Part shown: positions 34,262 to 41,878 of the stretch, piece after piece
How positions within the stretch are numbered: the stretch's first letter is position 1
Layout: each line of letters starts with the position of its first letter
Source of the DNA: SZUA-430 sp965227535
GTDB taxonomy: Bacteria > Pseudomonadota > Alphaproteobacteria > Micropepsales > Micropepsaceae
DNA length: 64,000 nt
Direction of reading: 5' to 3'
NCBI GenBank assembly: GCA_965227535.1
Contig: OZ245761.1
Span: forward strand, 3,224,001 to 3,288,000
Notes under the pieces: model-generated
The model's input: only the letters and a program-made list of their open reading frames with translations
Database searches by the model: none
Told to the model about the DNA's origin: nothing
Program-made: the position numbers and the translations under genes

Positions 34262-35463
34262 CAACCGCGCGGCCGCCCGAACCAAGCACCCGACTGCTTG
34301 ACGATCGTCTCAAGCCCGTCGAGCAGCCCATGCACCGACCCTTGTGACGGCACATTCTGCGACGGCACCCGCTTCAATGCCGCGACCATCGCCTGCGCAT
34401 CCGGCGCGACACCCTCCTCAGGCTCCCGCAACATCCGCGCAAGGCCCAAGCGCTCCGCCGCCTCCGCACGAATGGTCTGCTCAAGCCGCGGTACATGACG
34501 CGGCACGATCAACGCCCGCTTGTCGAACGACAGCATCTCGCAAAACGTATTGTAACCGCCCATCGAAACGACGCCGAGACATTCGGCCATCAGATGCTCC
34601 ATCCGCGGCTCGAACGTCAGCATGTTGATCGACGGAATAAGCGCCGCGCGCTTCTCGAACGCCGCCCGCGCCTCCGCCCGCATGAACGGCCCAACCACAA
34701 ACAACGCCGGCGGCAAACCCTGCGCCTCGGCCTCATAAGCGCTCAAAGCCCAATCGATCAGCAGCTCGCCATCGCCGCCGCCGCCCGTCGTCACCAGCAA
34801 CCGCCGGTCGACATCCTCAAGCCCCGCCGCCGGCATAGCGACCGGCCGCGTCCGCTTCAGATACCCGGTAAACGTCGTGCGCGCATGAACCGAAGCCGAC
34901 AACCCGATCCCTTGCAGCGGGTCGTAAATCCCGCGCAGCCCATAAATCCAAATGTCGTCGTAGAGTTGCTCGATCGCCGGGATCACCCGCTTGCGCTGCC
35001 ATTCCAGCGCCAACGCCTCCGGCTCATCCAGCACATCGCGCAACCCCAGCACCAACCGCGTCCCGCGCGCCTTCAGCGATTCCAGCGTCCCTTCAAGTTC
35101 GCCGCGCAGCCCCAACGCTTCCTTGTCGACGACGAAGACATCTGGCGCGAACGCCAGCGCCGTCTCCTTCATCAGCGACGACCGCAGCGACGTCGTCTCC
35201 TGGATCGACGAATGCTCGCTCAACGGCACATAATCGCCGTTCCGCAGCTTGATAATCCCGGGAACCCGAACGAAATCGACCCGGGCCTTGAAGTCGAAAC
35301 TGCCGATGATCGGCGATCCCGACACGATCAGCACCTTCAACTTCGGAAACGCCTCCGCCAGCGCGTGCGCAATCGTGCGGCAACGCCGGATGTGGCCCAG
35401 CCCAAAGCTGTCGTGGCTGTAGATCAGAACGCGGCCGGGCGAAGCAGAAATGGTAAACCTCAA
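34261..35463 (-). CDS. MurG-like glycosyltransferase, first gene of the glycan cluster
   Basis: 400 residues. The N-terminus (RVLIYSHDSFGLGHIRRCRT) has the GHxxR entry of MurG-like predicted glycosyltransferases, and the C-terminal half has VTTGGGGDGELLI and VSMGGYNTFCEML, the nucleotide-sugar-binding loop. It heads the run of four glycosyltransferases, and its start codon is a TTG at 35463, only 84 bases from the divergent ABC protein gene. I see no ATG in a better position. It probably acts on a surface glycolipid or polysaccharide. Confidence 0.82.
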   Translation of the reverse strand: MRFTISASPGRVLIYSHDSFGLGHIRRCRTIAHALAEAFPKLKVLIVSGSPIIGSFDFKARVDFVRVPGIIKLRNGDYVPLSEHSSIQETTSLRSSLMKETALAFAPDVFVVDKEALGLRGELEGTLESLKARGTRLVLGLRDVLDEPEALALEWQRKRVIPAIEQLYDDIWIYGLRGIYDPLQGIGLSASVHARTTFTGYLKRTRPVAMPAAGLEDVDRRLLVTTGGGGDGELLIDWALSAYEAEAQGLPPALFVVGPFMRAEARAAFEKRAALIPSINMLTFEPRMEHLMAECLGVVSMGGYNTFCEMLSFDKRALIVPRHVPRLEQTIRAEAAERLGLARMLREPEEGVAPDAQAMVAALKRVPSQNVPSQGSVHGLLDGLETIVKQSGAWFGRPRG

Positions 35464-35547
35464 GCCTCTAAGGTCGGGGAATCTCGCACGGGTAGCATCG
35501 CCCGTCCATTGACTCTAGCCTGGGAAGCGAGCATTCGGCACGATCGC

Positions 35548-38205
35548 ATGGCCACCACGCACCAATCGCTTTACGGCTATATCTGGAAGCACTCGCGCCG
35601 CGATCAGCTGGTCATCCTCAGCATCGCGCTGGCCGCGCAGCCGTTCTATTTCCTGACGCTGACCCTGCCGAAGCTGATCATCAACGGCCCGATCCAGGGC
35701 GAAGGCTTCGACACCGCGACCGCCACCCAAAATTTCATGCGCCTTGTGGTCGGCCTGCCCGAGTGGCTGGGCAGCCAATGGGTCTTGCTCGAGGGTTTCG
35801 CGCTTGAACGCGTACCTTACCTCTTCGCGCTGAGCTTCGCCTTCCTCGCGCTCGTCGGCTTCAACGGTTTCCTCAAATACCTCATCAACACGATGAAGGG
35901 CCGCCTGGGCGAGCGCCTGCTGCGCCGCCTGCGCTACGACCTCATCGACCGCGTCCTACGCTTCCCGCCCTCGCACCTGCGCAAGTCGAAGCAGTCCGAA
36001 ATCGCCTCGATGGTGAAGGATGAGGTCGAGCCCTTGGGCGGCTTCTCCGGCGACGCCGTCGTCTGGCCCGTCTTCCTCGCCGGCCAAGCGCTCACCGCCC
36101 TCATCTTCATCCTCGTCCAAAGCTTCTGGCTCGGCCTCGTCTCCGCGGTCGTCGTCCTCGGCCAGGCCATCATCATCCCGCGCCTGCGCCGCCCGATCCT
36201 GCAACTCGGCAAAATGCGCCAGCTGCAAGCGCGCGAACTCGCCGGCCGTGTCGGCGAGATCGTGGACGGCGGCGCCGACATCCGCGTCCACGGCACGTCG
36301 AACTGGGAACGGGCCGACATTGTCCGCCGCCTCGGGCGCATCTTCGACATCCGCTTCGAGCTGTATCAGCGCAAATACTTCGTCAAATCGCTGAACAACT
36401 TCATGGCGCAGATGACGCCGTTCATCTTCTACGCCGCCGGCGGCTATTTCGTGATCACCGGCCAACTCGACGTCGGCCAGCTCGTCGCCGTCATCGTCGC
36501 CTACAAAGACCTGCCGGGCCCGATCAAGGAACTGATCGACTGGGACCTCCAGCGCCAAGACGTGCAGATCAAATACGACCAGGTGATGGACCAGTTCCAG
36601 CCCGACGGCATGACCCCGCCGGAACATCACGAAGCATCGAGAGAGCCGCGCAGCCCGCTCGCCGCCATCGAACTGAAGAACGTGACCGCGATCGACGACG
36701 CCGGCTTCACGCTCCTCGACGATGTCGACCTCGCCTTGCCGCTGAACCAAACGGTGGCCGTCACCGGTCCCGGCGGCTGCGGGAAGGAAGCATTTGGCCA
36801 ACTCTTCGCCCGCCAAATCTCGATCAAGAACGGCACCGTGAAAGCGGGCGACGCAGACTTCTTCGCGCTGTCGGAATCCACGGCCAGCCGCTGCATCGCC
36901 TATGCCGGTCCCGAGAGCTATTTCTTCCCCGTCAACCTCACGGAAAATCTTCTCTACGGCCTCAAGCAAAGCCCGCGCGACGGTGTGGCGTCGGAACGCT
37001 CGCGCCGCGAAGCCATCCGCGCCGGCAATCCCGCCTTCGACGCCGAAGCCGACTGGCTCGACTACGAAGCCCTCGGCACGCGAGATCCGAAGATCATCCT
37101 CGAACGCCTGGTCGATGTGCTGACAATGGTGGACCTCGAATCCGACGTCTACCAATTCGGTCTGCAGTCGCGCTTGAACCCCAAGGTCAGCGCCGAGGCC
37201 GCCGACCGCATTGTCGAAGCGCGCCTCGCCCTGCACGAACGTCTCGCCGCGCCCGACGCCGTGAACTTGGTCGAACGCTTCGATCCCGAAACATACAACC
37301 GCAACGCCTCGATCGCGGAAAACATCCTCTTCGGCGCCTCGACCGACCCGATCATGCAGCCGCACAATCTAACCTCGCTGCCGCACTTCCAGCGCGTGGT
37401 GGCCGAAGAAGGGCTTGAGCAGCATCTGGTCGCGATGGGCCAATCGATCGCGGAGACGATGCTCGAACTCTTCCGCGACTTCCCGCCCGACCATCCGTTC
37501 TTCGACGAATTCAGCTTCATCCCGTCCAGCGAACTGCCCGTCTATCAGCAGATCATGAAACGCGCCAAGACGTCGGGCCTCACCTATCCCGATCGCGCAA
37601 AACTCTCCGTCCTGCCGCTGCGCTACATCGAAGCGCGCCATCGCTTAGGGCTGATCACGCCCGACATCCGCGAGCGCCTGCTCGCCACCCGCCGCACCTT
37701 TGCGGAAACGCTGCCCGCGAATCTGAAGCCACTGATCTCCTTCTACGAAGAAGGAAAATACAACGCCGCCGCCAGCATCCAGGACAACATCCTGCTGGGT
37801 CGCGTCTCCTACGGCGTCGCCCAAGCGAATGAGCGCGTGAACGTCCTGATCCGCGAAGTGCTCGACAAACTCGACGTCCGCGACCTCATCATCGAAGCAG
37901 GCCTCGCCTTCCACGCCGGCGTCGGCGGCAAGCGCCTCACGACCGGTCAGCGTCAAAAGCTCGGCCTCGCCCGCGCGCTGATCAAGGATCCGCAACTCCT
38001 CGTCGTCAACGGCGCGCTCGCCAATCTCGACGACCAGCAGAAAACGAACATCGTCGACCGCGTGCTGAAACACCGTGCGGGCAAGGCGACGATCTGGGTT
38101 CTAACCAAGGACGATCTGGCCGACCGCTTCGACCGCGTCCTCGTCTTCGAACACGGCCGGCTCGCGGCCGACAGACAACAGACATTGCGCGAGGCTGCGC
38201 AATGA
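35548..38205 (+). CDS. ABC exporter-like protein with degenerate ATPase domain and large insertion
   Basis: 885 residues from the ATG at 35548. Residues 1-330 form an exporter-type transmembrane domain with about six helices. The nucleotide domain starts near 380, but its key residues are altered. Walker A is GPGGCGKE (407-414) with Glu where Ser/Thr should be. The Walker B region is LLVVNGALANLD (817-828), with Asn and Gly in place of the Asp-Glu pair. The switch His is Lys (VLTKDD). The signature is LTTGQRQ (797-803). Walker A and signature are ~385 residues apart instead of ~100. That span holds three related segments: NLTENLLYG (463-471), ASIAENILFG (587-596) and ASIQDNILLG (742-751). It is probably a non-hydrolysing or unusual ABC protein. 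It is followed by a cNMP-binding gene and is divergent from the glycan cluster. Confidence 0.85.
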   Translation: MATTHQSLYGYIWKHSRRDQLVILSIALAAQPFYFLTLTLPKLIINGPIQGEGFDTATATQNFMRLVVGLPEWLGSQWVLLEGFALERVPYLFALSFAFLALVGFNGFLKYLINTMKGRLGERLLRRLRYDLIDRVLRFPPSHLRKSKQSEIASMVKDEVEPLGGFSGDAVVWPVFLAGQALTALIFILVQSFWLGLVSAVVVLGQAIIIPRLRRPILQLGKMRQLQARELAGRVGEIVDGGADIRVHGTSNWERADIVRRLGRIFDIRFELYQRKYFVKSLNNFMAQMTPFIFYAAGGYFVITGQLDVGQLVAVIVAYKDLPGPIKELIDWDLQRQDVQIKYDQVMDQFQPDGMTPPEHHEASREPRSPLAAIELKNVTAIDDAGFTLLDDVDLALPLNQTVAVTGPGGCGKEAFGQLFARQISIKNGTVKAGDADFFALSESTASRCIAYAGPESYFFPVNLTENLLYGLKQSPRDGVASERSRREAIRAGNPAFDAEADWLDYEALGTRDPKIILERLVDVLTMVDLESDVYQFGLQSRLNPKVSAEAADRIVEARLALHERLAAPDAVNLVERFDPETYNRNASIAENILFGASTDPIMQPHNLTSLPHFQRVVAEEGLEQHLVAMGQSIAETMLELFRDFPPDHPFFDEFSFIPSSELPVYQQIMKRAKTSGLTYPDRAKLSVLPLRYIEARHRLGLITPDIRERLLATRRTFAETLPANLKPLISFYEEGKYNAAASIQDNILLGRVSYGVAQANERVNVLIREVLDKLDVRDLIIEAGLAFHAGVGGKRLTTGQRQKLGLARALIKDPQLLVVNGALANLDDQQKTNIVDRVLKHRAGKATIWVLTKDDLADRFDRVLVFEHGRLAADRQQTLREAAQ

Positions 38206-38218
38206 AGGTGGGTAAGCC

Positions 38219-38686
38219 ATGAGTATCCTGACCGAAGTCGAACTGTTGCGGCGCATACCGCTGTTCTCGAACATCGACACCTCGCGCCTCAAACTCCTAG
38301 CCTTCACCAGCGAACGCCTGACGTTTGAAAATGGCGCCATCCTCTTCCGCGAAGGCGACCGCGGCGACAGCGCGTATCTGATCCTCGCCGGCAAGGTCGA
38401 CATCTCGGTCGGCTCCCCGAACGGCGACGTCTTGGTGGCAAGCGTGGGTGCCAACAACATTGTCGGCGAAATGTCCCTCCTCTGCGAAATCCCCCGCTCC
38501 GCGACGGTCACCGCCGCCGAACCCCTCGACACATTGCGCATCAAGAAGGATCAGTTTTTCGGCCTGTTGCGCGACTTGCCCCAAATGACGCTCGAAATCA
38601 TGCGCGAACTCGCGCTGCGCCTGAACAACGTCAACAAAGAGCTCTCGACCGCCCACGCCAAACTCCGCGCTGCAGGCCTCGAATGA
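38219..38686 (+). CDS. cyclic-nucleotide-binding domain protein
   Basis: 155 residues making up a single CAP_ED domain. The phosphate-binding cassette reads GEMSLLCEIPRSATV (about residues 82-96), matching the FGE(L/M)ALL...PRxAT pattern needed for cAMP or cGMP. A glycine-rich segment FREGDRGDSAYLILAGKVDI precedes it. There is no helix-turn-helix, so it is not a CRP-type transcription factor; it is probably a stand-alone sensor. It begins 13 bases after the degenerate ABC protein, which it may control. It overlaps the thioesterase gene by four bases. Confidence 0.88.
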   Translation: MSILTEVELLRRIPLFSNIDTSRLKLLAFTSERLTFENGAILFREGDRGDSAYLILAGKVDISVGSPNGDVLVASVGANNIVGEMSLLCEIPRSATVTAAEPLDTLRIKKDQFFGLLRDLPQMTLEIMRELALRLNNVNKELSTAHAKLRAAGLE

Positions 38687-39126
38687 TCGACCGAGAGCAT
38701 CCCGAAAAATACCCGCCCAACATCCAAGCAATCCTGAAACGCCCCGCCCCCGGCGCGGTGGTCCTCGGCCAAGAAATCCTGGACGTAGATGTGGAGGCAG
38801 GATCAGTCCGCGTCGCCTACAACACAACGGAAACACTGGCGAACCGCTACGGCGCCATCCACGGCGGCATGACGGCGGCCATGCTGGACGACGTCATCTC
38901 CTTGGCGTCGGGCCTCACGATCGAATGGGGCCAAATCACCCCCACGCTGGAAATGAAGGTCAGCTACATCGCGCAAGGCAAAACCGGCACCCGCATCCTC
39001 GCCGAAGCCCGCACCATCCGCCGTGGCGGCACGGTTATTTTCCTGGAAGCCGACCTCAAAGACGAATCCGGAAAACTCATCGCCACCGCGTCATCGACGG
39101 TGATGATCACGAAGATGAAGCGCTGA
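38683..39126 (+). CDS. PaaI-type hotdog thioesterase
   Basis: 147 residues with the hotdog-fold acyl-CoA thioesterase pattern: NRYGAIHGGMTAAMLDDVISLA (shown in part: GAIHGGMTAAMLDD) is the active-site loop, followed by TPTLEMKVSYIAQGKTGTRI and a final strand. These enzymes cleave acyl or aryl CoA esters. Its start overlaps the cNMP-binding gene (ATGA), placing it in the ABC-like operon. The link suggests a fatty-acyl or lipid role for the operon, which is inference. Confidence 0.85.
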   Translation: MIDREHPEKYPPNIQAILKRPAPGAVVLGQEILDVDVEAGSVRVAYNTTETLANRYGAIHGGMTAAMLDDVISLASGLTIEWGQITPTLEMKVSYIAQGKTGTRILAEARTIRRGGTVIFLEADLKDESGKLIATASSTVMITKMKR

Positions 39127-39157
39127 CAGGGTTCTGGAATGTGCTCCGGATTCTTGA

Positions 39158-39172
39158 TAGGATTTAATCCTA
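39158..39172. promoter_or_regulatory. operator palindrome of the parDE module
   Basis: TAGGATT-T-AATCCTA is a perfect 15-base palindrome 17 bases before the parD ATG at 39189. Ribbon-helix-helix antitoxins bind such sites to repress their own operon. The surroundings are AT-rich compared with the genome, as expected for the promoter. Confidence 0.6.
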
Positions 39173-39188
39173 CAAACAGGGATTCGCT

Positions 39189-39470
39189 ATGAGAACGACC
39201 CAGCAGCTCAGCATTACGCTGCCGCACGAAATGGCGCGGCTCGTTCGTGACAAGGTGGCGTCCGGCGAATACGCCACGGAAAGCGAAGTCCTCCGTGAGG
39301 GTCTCCGCGCGCTCGCTGCGCGCGACGAGGCCGTTGAACGCTGGCTGCGTGAGGAAGTCGTTCCCGCGCTCGATCGCGTCAAGGCAAACCCCAAGAGCGC
39401 GATTCTGATTTCAAAGGTTCGAGCGACCCTGCTGCGTGCGCACAAGAAGAGGCTCAAGAAGGCGCGTTAG
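39189..39470 (+). CDS. parD: ParD-type antitoxin
   Basis: 93 residues. The N-terminus (RTTQQLSITLPHEMARLVRD) is the ribbon-helix-helix DNA-binding domain of ParD/CopG antitoxins, followed by GEYATESEVLREGLRAL, the usual second helix. The basic tail (HKKRLKKAR) is likely disordered and toxin-binding. It neutralises the ParE-like toxin whose ATG is one base after this stop, and it probably represses the operon through the palindrome just upstream. The pair sits between unrelated housekeeping-like genes, a common position for horizontally acquired modules. Confidence 0.88.
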   Translation: MRTTQQLSITLPHEMARLVRDKVASGEYATESEVLREGLRALAARDEAVERWLREEVVPALDRVKANPKSAILISKVRATLLRAHKKRLKKAR

Positions 39471-39471
39471 G

Positions 39472-39786
39472 ATGGTGCACCGCGTCGTATTTTCCGCAGA
39501 AGCGGAAGCGCAGCTTATAGCAATTTACGAATACATCGCGAACCAAGCATCGCCGCTTGTGGCACTGCGTTTCACCCAAGCGATCGCAGCGCGTTGCGAG
39601 AAACTGAAGAACATGCCCCGGAGGGGGACGCGTCGAGACGACCTGCGCCCAGACTTGCGCACCATTGGATTTCGCCGGCGCGTCACGCTTGCATTTGCTG
39701 TCGACGAACGCACAGTGACGATCGTCGGAATTTTCTATGGCGGTCGCGACGTCGCCGCGGCAATGCGCCCGCGCAAGCCCAGTTAG
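39472..39786 (+). CDS. parE: ParE/RelE-family toxin
   Basis: 104 residues from the ATG at 39472, which lies immediately after the parD stop. The pattern VVFSAEAEAQLIAIYEYIA near the N-terminus and IGFRRRVTLAFAVDERTVTIVGIFYGGRD near the C-terminus (shown in part: VTIVGIFYGGRD) are typical of ParE toxins of the RelE fold. ParE toxins poison DNA gyrase; RelE relatives cut mRNA, and sequence alone does not settle which. An in-frame upstream start inside parD is less likely. The 3' end overlaps the next, convergent gene by four bases. Confidence 0.87.
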   Translation: MVHRVVFSAEAEAQLIAIYEYIANQASPLVALRFTQAIAARCEKLKNMPRRGTRRDDLRPDLRTIGFRRRVTLAFAVDERTVTIVGIFYGGRDVAAAMRPRKPS

Positions 39787-40715
39787 CGCTGCGCGAACTG
39801 CGGCGCCTGGCTCAAGAAATCCCACGACAGCGAAACCGCGTCGCGCAGATAAACGCCCTCGTCCAATTCAAACGACACCAACCGCTGCGCATCCCGCCAC
39901 GCCGGATCGCTGCGGTCCCAGTCCCAGACAATCCGGGCCCGGCCCGTCAGCTGCAGCACATCGCCGCTCTCGAAGTCGACGAACAACAATCCCACGCGCG
40001 GATCGGCCGCGATATTGCCCAGCGTGTTGAACATGAAATTCCCCCGATAGTCGGGCCACATCAGTTCGCGCGCGCCGGTAGTACGCAAGAACCCCGGCCG
40101 CCCGCCGCGATGCGAAACGTCAACGCCGTTGCGCCGATCCGAAGCCTCGCCCAAATGCTGGCTCGCCACGAAGAACGTATCTGCCCGCTCGACGATCGCG
40201 CGCACAGCGCCGTCAAGCGCCGCAACCGTTTGCGGCGCCGCCGCGTGCGCGTCGCGAAAATGAAACGCGCGCGCCTGAATGTACTGCGGACAATTGCCGA
40301 AACTCTGATCGACGTGGATCGCAAAGCCGTCGGCGGTCAATTCCACTTTGCCGTTCAGCCGATTGCGCCGCCGCGTGTGAAATTCAAGCCCCAGCGCACC
40401 GACCACCGCGCCATCGCGCAAATTCATATTGAGCGGATCGCCGGCCAAAGGCCGCGCATGCACGTCGAGCCTCTTCGGATCGGGCGACTGCAAGAACCCG
40501 GGCCGCCCGACCAGCACCGAGGCCCACACCCGCCCGCGCGCATCCGAACTGCCGACAAAGAACGTCGGCAATTGCGTGAAGAACGTCCGATGCTGATCCG
40601 GCATGAAGGGGCGAATCGAACCGCGCCCGACAGCCTCCGCCCGCTCGCGAGACCCCACCCGTTCCTGAATTTCACATTCGCCCGCGTGATAGGGCGATCC
40701 CGCCTCGTCGCTCAT
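39783..40715 (-). CDS. pyridoxamine-phosphate-oxidase-like FMN-binding protein
   Basis: 310 residues with two halves of the split-barrel flavin fold. The N-terminal half contains FFVGSSDARGRVWASVLVGRPGF and the C-terminal half FVASQHLGEASDRRNGVDVSHRGGRPGF (only fragments such as NGVDVSHRGGRPGF quoted), then GNFMFNTLGNIAADPRVGLLFVDF, a PNPOx-family motif. It looks like the flavin-binding proteins that often occur near ferredoxin reductases, but no reductase domain is present here. The true reaction is unknown. It converges on the parDE module. Confidence 0.78.
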   Translation of the reverse strand: MSDEAGSPYHAGECEIQERVGSRERAEAVGRGSIRPFMPDQHRTFFTQLPTFFVGSSDARGRVWASVLVGRPGFLQSPDPKRLDVHARPLAGDPLNMNLRDGAVVGALGLEFHTRRRNRLNGKVELTADGFAIHVDQSFGNCPQYIQARAFHFRDAHAAAPQTVAALDGAVRAIVERADTFFVASQHLGEASDRRNGVDVSHRGGRPGFLRTTGARELMWPDYRGNFMFNTLGNIAADPRVGLLFVDFESGDVLQLTGRARIVWDWDRSDPAWRDAQRLVSFELDEGVYLRDAVSLSWDFLSQAPQFAQR

Positions 40716-40753
40716 GCTCCGAATGTCGGCGTACAGGGGACAGGCTTCAAGGC

Positions 40754-41554
40754 TCAGTTCTCGATCTCAACCACGATCGGCACGTGGTCCGACGGCCGTT
40801 TCCAGTCTCGCGCCCCCCTCAAGATCTCGTGCGATCGCACAGAGCCCTTCATCGCCGGGCTGATCCACACATGGTCGAGCCGCCGCCCGCGATCGGACTT
40901 CTTCCAATCCTGATTGCGGTAACTCCACCAGCTGTAGATCTTCTGGTCCTGCGGCACGAGCGAGCGGGTCACGTCGATCCAATCATGCGCGGCGTAGCCG
41001 GCCATCATGCGCTCCGTCTCCGGCGGTGTATGGCTGACCACGTTCAGAAGCTGCTTGTGGCTCCAAACGTCATGCTCGAACGGCGCGACGTTCAGATCGC
41101 CGACCACGACGCGCCGCGCCGAGCCCTTTGAGCGCATCTTGGAGAACATGGCCTCCATCTCGTCCAAGAACTGAAGCTTGTGCGCGAATTTCGGATTGGC
41201 CTTCGGATCGGGAATGTCCCCGCCGGCCGGCACATAGAAATTATGTAGCTCGATATCGCCGGGCAGCGTCACGCACATATGCCGTGCGTCGCCCTTGGCG
41301 CAGAACTCGCGCGCGTCGGTCTTGGCGAACGGCACCCGGCTGAGCACGGCCACGCCGTGGTAGCCCTTCTGCCCATTAATCGCGACATGCTCGAACCCGA
41401 GCTTGCGGATCGCCTTATGCGGAAAGGACGAGTCCGCGACCTTCGTCTCCTGCAGGCACAGCACATCGATCTTCTGATCGCGGACGAGCTTGGCCACGAT
41501 CCCGAGTCGAATCCGGATCGAGTTGATATTCCAAGTTGCAATGCGAAGGGTCAT
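40754..41554 (-). CDS. xth: exodeoxyribonuclease III
   Basis: 266 residues of the exonuclease III/AP endonuclease family. Metal and catalytic residues are in evident motifs: TWNINSIRIRL (first Asn), LCLQETKV (Glu), VGDLNVAPFEHDVW (Asp/Asn pair) and SDHVPIVVEI at the end (Asp-His). It repairs abasic sites and trims 3' ends. Upstream, on the same strand, is the candidate small RNA at 41599-41749, which ends 45 bases before the ATG; it could be a leader for this gene if its terminator is leaky. Confidence 0.95.
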   Translation of the reverse strand: MTLRIATWNINSIRIRLGIVAKLVRDQKIDVLCLQETKVADSSFPHKAIRKLGFEHVAINGQKGYHGVAVLSRVPFAKTDAREFCAKGDARHMCVTLPGDIELHNFYVPAGGDIPDPKANPKFAHKLQFLDEMEAMFSKMRSKGSARRVVVGDLNVAPFEHDVWSHKQLLNVVSHTPPETERMMAGYAAHDWIDVTRSLVPQDQKIYSWWSYRNQDWKKSDRGRRLDHVWISPAMKGSVRSHEILRGARDWKRPSDHVPIVVEIEN

Positions 41555-41598
41555 GCGCGGAGGGCGGGAAGGAAGGGTTTAAAACAGGGCCCAGAAAT

Positions 41599-41633
41599 GA
41601 AAAGACCCTCGGCTGTGCGTCCAGCCGAGGGTC
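41599..41633 (-). terminator. intrinsic terminator
   Basis: A perfect 12-bp stem, GACCCTCGGCTG and its complement (41604-41615 and 41622-41633), with a 6-base loop is followed on the minus strand by TTTTC. It ends the candidate small RNA before xth, or terminates read-through from the aminotransferase. Confidence 0.75.
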
Positions 41634-41749
41634 ATAACGCGCTTTTACGCGCCACGCGTCAGGAGGGGATATTCTGACGCTTCGATGGCCAGTTATTGGT
41701 CCCGCTAGCGGGGGGGGCAACGCGAAACCAACGTGTTACCGACCATCTG
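41599..41749 (-). ncRNA. candidate small RNA or transcribed leader upstream of xth
   Basis: A complete transcription unit without a normal gene: a sigma-70-like promoter at 41756-41784, then about 150 bases ending at a strong terminator (41599-41633). The transcript contains a CCCGCTAGCGGG palindrome (41701-41712), a hairpin with 7-bp stem GCGTCAG/CTGACGC (41656-41680) whose loop carries CCCCTC, and the terminator stem. The pyrimidine-rich loop resembles the CCUCC loops of some alphaproteobacterial stress RNAs. A 13-codon frame (41746-41705) begins almost at the predicted start. Alternative: attenuator leader for xth. Confidence 0.5.
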
Positions 41750-41755
41750 GGAATC

Positions 41756-41784
41756 ACTATATGCGTCGAAGACACAGTCGGCAA
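41756..41784 (-). promoter_or_regulatory. strong sigma-70-like promoter, minus strand
   Basis: TTGCCG (41784-41779), exactly 17 bases, then TATAGT (41761-41756). It lies in the gap between the aminotransferase stop (41879) and xth, and there is no gene for it to serve until xth at 41554, 200 bases on, beyond a terminator. Confidence 0.65.
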
Positions 41785-41878
41785 CTTTTTTTTCGGGTCT
41801 TACGCATTGTTAATGACTATGGCTTTGGAGACACATGGTTTTTGCGATTCGTGGGGAACAAGACACGAGCCGATGCAA

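Noticed and set aside
34495..35547. Extension of the ABC-like protein by 351 codons upstream
   Set aside because: It would run antisense through a glycosyltransferase gene and is arginine-rich; the ATG at 35548 begins the recognisable membrane domain.
40781..40795. CACGTG near 40782 as a further parS site
   Set aside because: Only the 6-base core matches; flanks do not fit the parS consensus.
41678..41709. A plus-strand seven-codon frame (MASYWSR) after an AGGAGGGG as a leader peptide
   Set aside because: There is no plus-strand gene downstream for it to control; the promoter and terminator both point to the minus strand.
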